From Candidatus Caldipriscus sp. T1.2 (GTDB taxonomy: Bacteria; Hydrothermota; Hydrothermia; LBFQ01): DNA of 8,023 bases. Each line of letters begins with the position of its first letter. Position 1 is the stretch's first letter. The notes under the pieces are model-generated. The model was not told where the DNA came from. It worked only from the letters and a program-made list of their open reading frames with translations, and made no database searches. Shown here one piece after another: positions 5,238-8,023 of the stretch. The stretch spans positions 1,454-9,476 of the forward strand of contig LBFQ01000013.1 of NCBI GenBank assembly GCA_000980735.1, given 5' to 3'. Both the position numbers and the translations under genes were made by a program.

Positions 5238-7234
5238 AAGGAGTACCTTAAATTAGCAAACAGGGATCTTCCCGGTTGAGGTATCTGCGCCGGATCCAAG
5301 GTTTTATACGCTACCGCGTTGTTCAGGTTGTGCACACCCAAATTCAAACTCCACCTCCCCTTGCGAAATCTCACGCCAATATCTACTATAAGGAATTCGG
5401 GCTTTCTCTCCTCTATATGCGCAACTTCGGAAGCTTTCGCCTGATAGAAAAGGTTCAGGTAAGGTGAAAATTCCCCCAAATACCCCAACCTCAACGAAAT
5501 TCTGGGTGGGGTTATATTTGAGATCTTCTCCCCTCCGGATCTACCCTCAAGTAAGGTGATGGATGGGTTTATGTAGAATTTTGAGATTGTTAGTTGTGCC
5601 TTACCCTCCAAACCGAATATTTGGGCAATTTCGGGTAGGTTCTTGTAAGAGTAAATTGTATCGCCATCCATAACCCCTTTCCTGTACATCTCTATGAAGT
5701 CCTTTACGAAAATGCCGAAGGCAACCACCTCAAAGTTCCTTGAACCAAATGCACCCTCTAAGGTCATACCCTTTTCGGGTAGAAGGTTTGGGTTTCCCTC
5801 TATGAAACCCCTGGGCCTTTGCGAATATGCATGGGTCTCAAGGAAGCTTGGAAACCTGTAAGAACCTATTATGTTACCCCTGATATACCAATCCCCCAAT
5901 CCGTAAACCGCCCCAAGGTGTCCCGTCGGGAAAACCCTTATTTCCTTGCTCCCGGAGTTTGAGTAAAGCCCCAACCTCGCCCCCACGGAAACTTCCAATT
6001 TCTCAAAATTCCTGTTCCACAAAGCGAATGTTCCATATTCGTGGGATGTAGCATTTTTAAGCTCGTAATACTTAAACTCCCCGTTCCTATAAACCTCGGA
6101 CCTTACGTTCCACCTACCGAAGTAATCAAACCCCACCATAATCCCGAAGAGATCCGCAAATGTCCTCAAAGAAAAGTCGTTCCCAAACCTCCTTATCTCC
6201 CTAACATCGGAAACCCTTACCCTCCTACTTATGGTTCCGTAATTGTGAAAGCCCAATTCAAAATTCTTCCATCCAATAAGGGCGAAGTGCTCATTAATCT
6301 CGGGGAGATAGTTTATGTCGGTTGTTTTAAAGCTCCTGTAAAGGTCCCTGGCGAGGAAGGAAACCAAGCTCAGACTTATCCCCCCATATTCCGCGGAAAT
6401 AAGGGTGGCGTACTTCCTGTAAGAGGAGTTTTTCGCCTGAGTTAGATCGGGACTGTAAAAACCGTTTCCTTTTATGGTATCCGGGAAGTAGTAGTTGTTG
6501 GCATTATATCCACCAAAACCAAAGTAAATACCCCTTATGGGTTTATAACCTACGTATCCACCCAAAAGCCCGTTGTTTGAGTTGTAAGAAAGTTTAAATT
6601 CGTTTGGCGATCTCGTTCCCTTCAGGAAATATAGTACTGAACCCCCGACCGCATCCGAACCGAAAACGGTTGAACCCCCCTTGATCACCTCCGCCCTTTC
6701 CAACAAGTCTGGAACCGCGTAAAAAAGCGAGGGACCTATCTCCCTCTCCGTGGAGACCCTCATATTTTCCAGATAAACCGCGGTCCTAAACCTCGCCAAA
6801 CCCCTTATTGCCGGAACGGAACCCGCCACATCCTTCCCCTCGAATACCACACCTGGTACATTTAATGCCTCCTCGGGCTTAGCATAAGGATTTTGAACTT
6901 CCAATTCCTTTATCTGTTCAACGGTTTTGGTCCTCTCCACGTACCTTACAGGTTCGGATTCCACGAGGATCTCCGAGATTTTGTAAGGCCTCTCTTCCAA
7001 ATAAACCTCTACATCCTGGCATGTTATGACGAATTCCTTCGGTTCGTACCCCACCGCGCTTATCCTCACCCTCTCCCCTTCCCTACCCTTGACCATCGCT
7101 TCACCCTTTGTATCCGCGTAAGTTGAAAAACTCTCCCCCCTTATGTACGCGCTTGGAACCGTCTTAATTTTGAACTCACAAATTGAGGAAAACAGTACAA
7201 GTACCATAGGAAGGAGATTATAACGGTGGTCCAT
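5234..7234 (-). CDS. TonB-dependent outer-membrane receptor, ligand unknown
   Basis: TonB-dependent receptors import scarce ligands (ferric chelates, heme, cobalamin, sugars) across the outer membrane using the proton motive force through TonB. The 666 residues show, in order: a weak signal sequence (about 1-19, LLPMVLVLFSSI); a short carboxypeptidase-regulatory-like beta domain (about 29-80, with VRISAVGYEPKEF); a possible TonB-box stretch (SEILVES, 87-93); a plug domain (about 110-206, with AIRGLARFRTAVYLENMRV and VIKGGSTVFGSDAVGGSV); and a barrel of about 455 residues, small for the family. GNPNLLPEKG (480-489) and the C-terminal HNLNNAVAY...PGRSL...LRYSF, ending in Phe, are typical of the family. 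It starts inside the last 17 bases of ruvX. A GGGAG ten bases upstream supports the ATG at 7234, although Met10 could also give a signal peptide. Ligand specificity cannot be read from the sequence, and no TonB, ExbB/D or ABC transporter genes are near. Confidence 0.9.
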   Translation of the reverse strand: MDHRYNLLPMVLVLFSSICEFKIKTVPSAYIRGESFSTYADTKGEAMVKGREGERVRISAVGYEPKEFVITCQDVEVYLEERPYKISEILVESEPVRYVERTKTVEQIKELEVQNPYAKPEEALNVPGVVFEGKDVAGSVPAIRGLARFRTAVYLENMRVSTEREIGPSLFYAVPDLLERAEVIKGGSTVFGSDAVGGSVLYFLKGTRSPNEFKLSYNSNNGLLGGYVGYKPIRGIYFGFGGYNANNYYFPDTIKGNGFYSPDLTQAKNSSYRKYATLISAEYGGISLSLVSFLARDLYRSFKTTDINYLPEINEHFALIGWKNFELGFHNYGTISRRVRVSDVREIRRFGNDFSLRTFADLFGIMVGFDYFGRWNVRSEVYRNGEFKYYELKNATSHEYGTFALWNRNFEKLEVSVGARLGLYSNSGSKEIRVFPTGHLGAVYGLGDWYIRGNIIGSYRFPSFLETHAYSQRPRGFIEGNPNLLPEKGMTLEGAFGSRNFEVVAFGIFVKDFIEMYRKGVMDGDTIYSYKNLPEIAQIFGLEGKAQLTISKFYINPSITLLEGRSGGEKISNITPPRISLRLGYLGEFSPYLNLFYQAKASEVAHIEERKPEFLIVDIGVRFRKGRWSLNLGVHNLNNAVAYKTLDPAQIPQPGRSLFANLRYSF

Positions 7235-7640
7235 AACCCAAGTACTCCCGAAGGATTATGTAAGCAGAAAGACTATCTATGAGGTGCTTATTCTTCTTGC
7301 TTATCTTTATCCCCATACCCTTCAACATCTCCTCCGCCTCTTTTGAGGTATACTCCTCATCCCAAAAAATGACCTCGGACTTGTACCTCACCTTAAGGAA
7401 GCAAGCCAAAAAATAAACATCAAACAAAAGTTCCTTTCTTGGGGGTTTTCCCAATACCACCTTCCTGAAAGGTTTTTCCGAGTAGATCTTCCCTATGTGT
7501 GAGAATATATCCTCCTTTTTGAGGTCAAGGGTTTCAAGGGGAAAGGCAACCTTTCCAGATGGGTCGCTAATCGCAAACCCAACCCTCCTCTTCCCGTAAT
7601 CTATCGCTAGGACCCTAAATTCAGCCTCCACCTTTCCCAT
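7218..7640 (-). CDS. ruvX: Putative pre-16S rRNA nuclease / Holliday junction resolvase-like protein (YqgF/RuvX)
   Basis: YqgF/RuvX is a small RNase H-fold nuclease, essential in several bacteria. It is implicated in maturing the 5' end of 16S rRNA, and homologues have also been proposed to cut Holliday junctions. The 140-residue length is normal. The first strand motif is VLAIDYGKRRVGFAISDP (10-27) with catalytic Asp14. WDEEYTSKEAEEML (93-106) replaces the usual DERLTTxEAxxxL and supplies the acidic pair, and DSLSAYIILREYL (122-134) holds the last acidic residue, Asp122. The usual VVGLP strand is altered to VVLGKPPR (61-68). The ATG at 7640 is immediately preceded by an in-frame TGA (7643-7641), so no earlier start exists; a weak GGTGG lies four bases upstream. 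The gene begins 34 bases before the HerA-like gene ends and overlaps the receptor by 17 bases, implying one operon with coupled translation. Confidence 0.9.
   Translation of the reverse strand: MGKVEAEFRVLAIDYGKRRVGFAISDPSGKVAFPLETLDLKKEDIFSHIGKIYSEKPFRKVVLGKPPRKELLFDVYFLACFLKVRYKSEVIFWDEEYTSKEAEEMLKGMGIKISKKNKHLIDSLSAYIILREYLGYGPPL
7245..7249 (-). promoter_or_regulatory. Ribosome binding site (GGGAG) of the TonB-dependent receptor, inside ruvX
   Basis: GGGAG on the minus strand lies ten bases before the ATG at 7234. The alternative in-frame ATG at 7207-7205 is preceded by a pyrimidine-rich CTCCTTCCT with no such site, so the longer start is preferred. Confidence 0.45.
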
Positions 7641-8023
7641 TCATCCACCGCGGATATATCCCCTCCCGCCTTCTTCGCTTCCGACTTCCTAAATTTCACC
7701 AATAACGGTATCTTTACGAAGGGTCCCAACAAAACCGCTTCCCCAGGATTCAACGCAGATAGGTAATTCAAGAGGTCCCCGCTTAAAGTTTCCGATGCCC
7801 TCTGTATATGTTTCTGATCCTCAGGCTCCACGATCCTCAATATCACCCAGTTGTTCATCTGGGAAAGTATGTCTGGATCCAAACCCTTCGGCCTCTGGCT
7901 AACCAAAATCACGCCAAGTCCGAACTTCCTCGCCTCCCTCGCTACCTTGGATAGGGCATCCTTGGTCCTCGTTGAGCCCCCGTAAGGCGCGAATATATGC
8001 GCCTCCTCTATAACCACAACCAC
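7607..8023 (-). CDS. herA: HerA-type DNA translocase/helicase ATPase, C-terminal 138 residues (5' part outside window)
   Basis: HerA/FtsK-superfamily ATPases form hexameric rings that move double-stranded DNA. In archaea and many thermophilic bacteria HerA works with the nuclease NurA in end resection. The visible part begins within Walker B: VVVVIEEAHIFAP, four hydrophobic residues followed by acidic residues and the EAH typical of HerA. It continues with KVAREARKFGLGVILVSQRP (sensor/arginine region), LDPDILSQMNNWVILRI, and a C-terminal LNPGEAVLLGPFVKIPLLVKFRK that matches the family's last strands. The first codon in view is GTG at the window edge and is internal, not a start. Walker A and the N-terminal HAS-barrel lie outside, so the full family placement and any nurA partner cannot be confirmed. 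The C-terminus overlaps ruvX, a housekeeping neighbour, which argues for DNA repair rather than a phage-defence HerA. Confidence 0.85.
   Translation of the reverse strand: MVVVIEEAHIFAPYGGSTRTKDALSKVAREARKFGLGVILVSQRPKGLDPDILSQMNNWVILRIVEPEDQKHIQRASETLSGDLLNYLSALNPGEAVLLGPFVKIPLLVKFRKSEAKKAGGDISAVDEWERWRLNLGS

Noticed and set aside
5263..5273. Small hairpin GGGA-TCT-TCCC just past the asnB stop, considered as a terminator
   Set aside because: The stem is only four base pairs, there is no T run after it on either strand, and it lies within the receptor's coding sequence.
6041..6445. Open frame of 134 codons on the plus strand opposite the TonB-dependent receptor
   Set aside because: The opposite strand encodes a clear receptor barrel here. 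The plus-strand translation has no recognisable motif and is explained by the codon bias of the true gene.
7205..7207. Alternative start at Met10 of the TonB-dependent receptor
   Set aside because: It would avoid the overlap with ruvX, but it is preceded by a pyrimidine-rich stretch, while the longer start has a GGGAG at ten bases. It remains possible.
5234..7234. Assignment of the receptor as a heme transporter from its YRFP and NPNL motifs and nearby ctaA
   Set aside because: Related motifs occur in many TonB-dependent receptors, the two genes are on opposite strands in different operons, and ligand cannot be decided from sequence alone.
7607..8023. HerA-like ATPase as part of an anti-phage system (for example with a SIR2 or DUF4297 partner)
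   Set aside because: The downstream neighbours are ruvX and a receptor, no nuclease effector of those systems is visible, and the sequence looks like the chromosomal repair type. The upstream side is not visible, so this is not fully excluded.
1..8023. CRISPR arrays, insertion sequences, tRNA or rRNA genes and riboswitches
   Set aside because: Reading both strands showed no regularly spaced repeats, transposase motifs or tRNA-like cloverleafs, and the only non-coding gap is 37 bases, too short for a riboswitch.

Overview
The window reads as a thermophile-like, Gram-negative-type bacterial chromosome with extremely dense packing. Eight protein genes cover everything except one 37-base gap (1969-2005). 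The coding strands are rich in purines and in AGG/AGA Arg, ATA Ile and AAG Lys codons. A TonB-dependent outer-membrane receptor, a PpiD/SurA-like periplasmic chaperone and a lipoprotein imply a double membrane. A heme A synthase homologue suggests a heme-copper oxidase somewhere in the genome. A deep-branching thermophilic lineage (for example Candidatus Hydrothermae/WOR-3 or an Aquificota-like group) would fit, but that is only an inference. I see no mobile element, tRNA, rRNA, CRISPR array or phage gene.

Layout. (1) 1-1968, minus strand: a membrane-anchored parvulin-like chaperone (PpiD type) followed by the 5' part of deoxyribose-phosphate aldolase (deoC), joined by a one-base TGATG overlap. 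(2) 1969-2005: the only intergenic region. It carries a perfect 7-bp inverted repeat whose arms each contain a TATAAT, one per strand, so it looks like a back-to-back divergent promoter. (3) 2006-5237, plus strand: ctaA, then an unrecognised lipoprotein gene starting with TTG, then asnB. Each junction overlaps by 1-4 bases, so this is one operon. (4) 8023-5234, minus strand: the C-terminal part of a HerA-type ATPase, ruvX, then a TonB-dependent receptor. These also overlap, and the last gene meets asnB tail to tail with overlapping stop codons.

The genes do not form one obvious pathway. The minus operon on the right joins DNA maintenance (HerA, RuvX) with outer-membrane uptake. The plus operon joins heme A synthesis, an unknown lipoprotein and asparagine synthesis. 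I found no clear novel system. The points most worth checking are the symmetric divergent promoter with probable leaderless transcripts, the unrecognised TTG-start lipoprotein, the loss of the expected parvulin histidines in the PpiD-like protein, and the small TonB-dependent receptor of unknown ligand.
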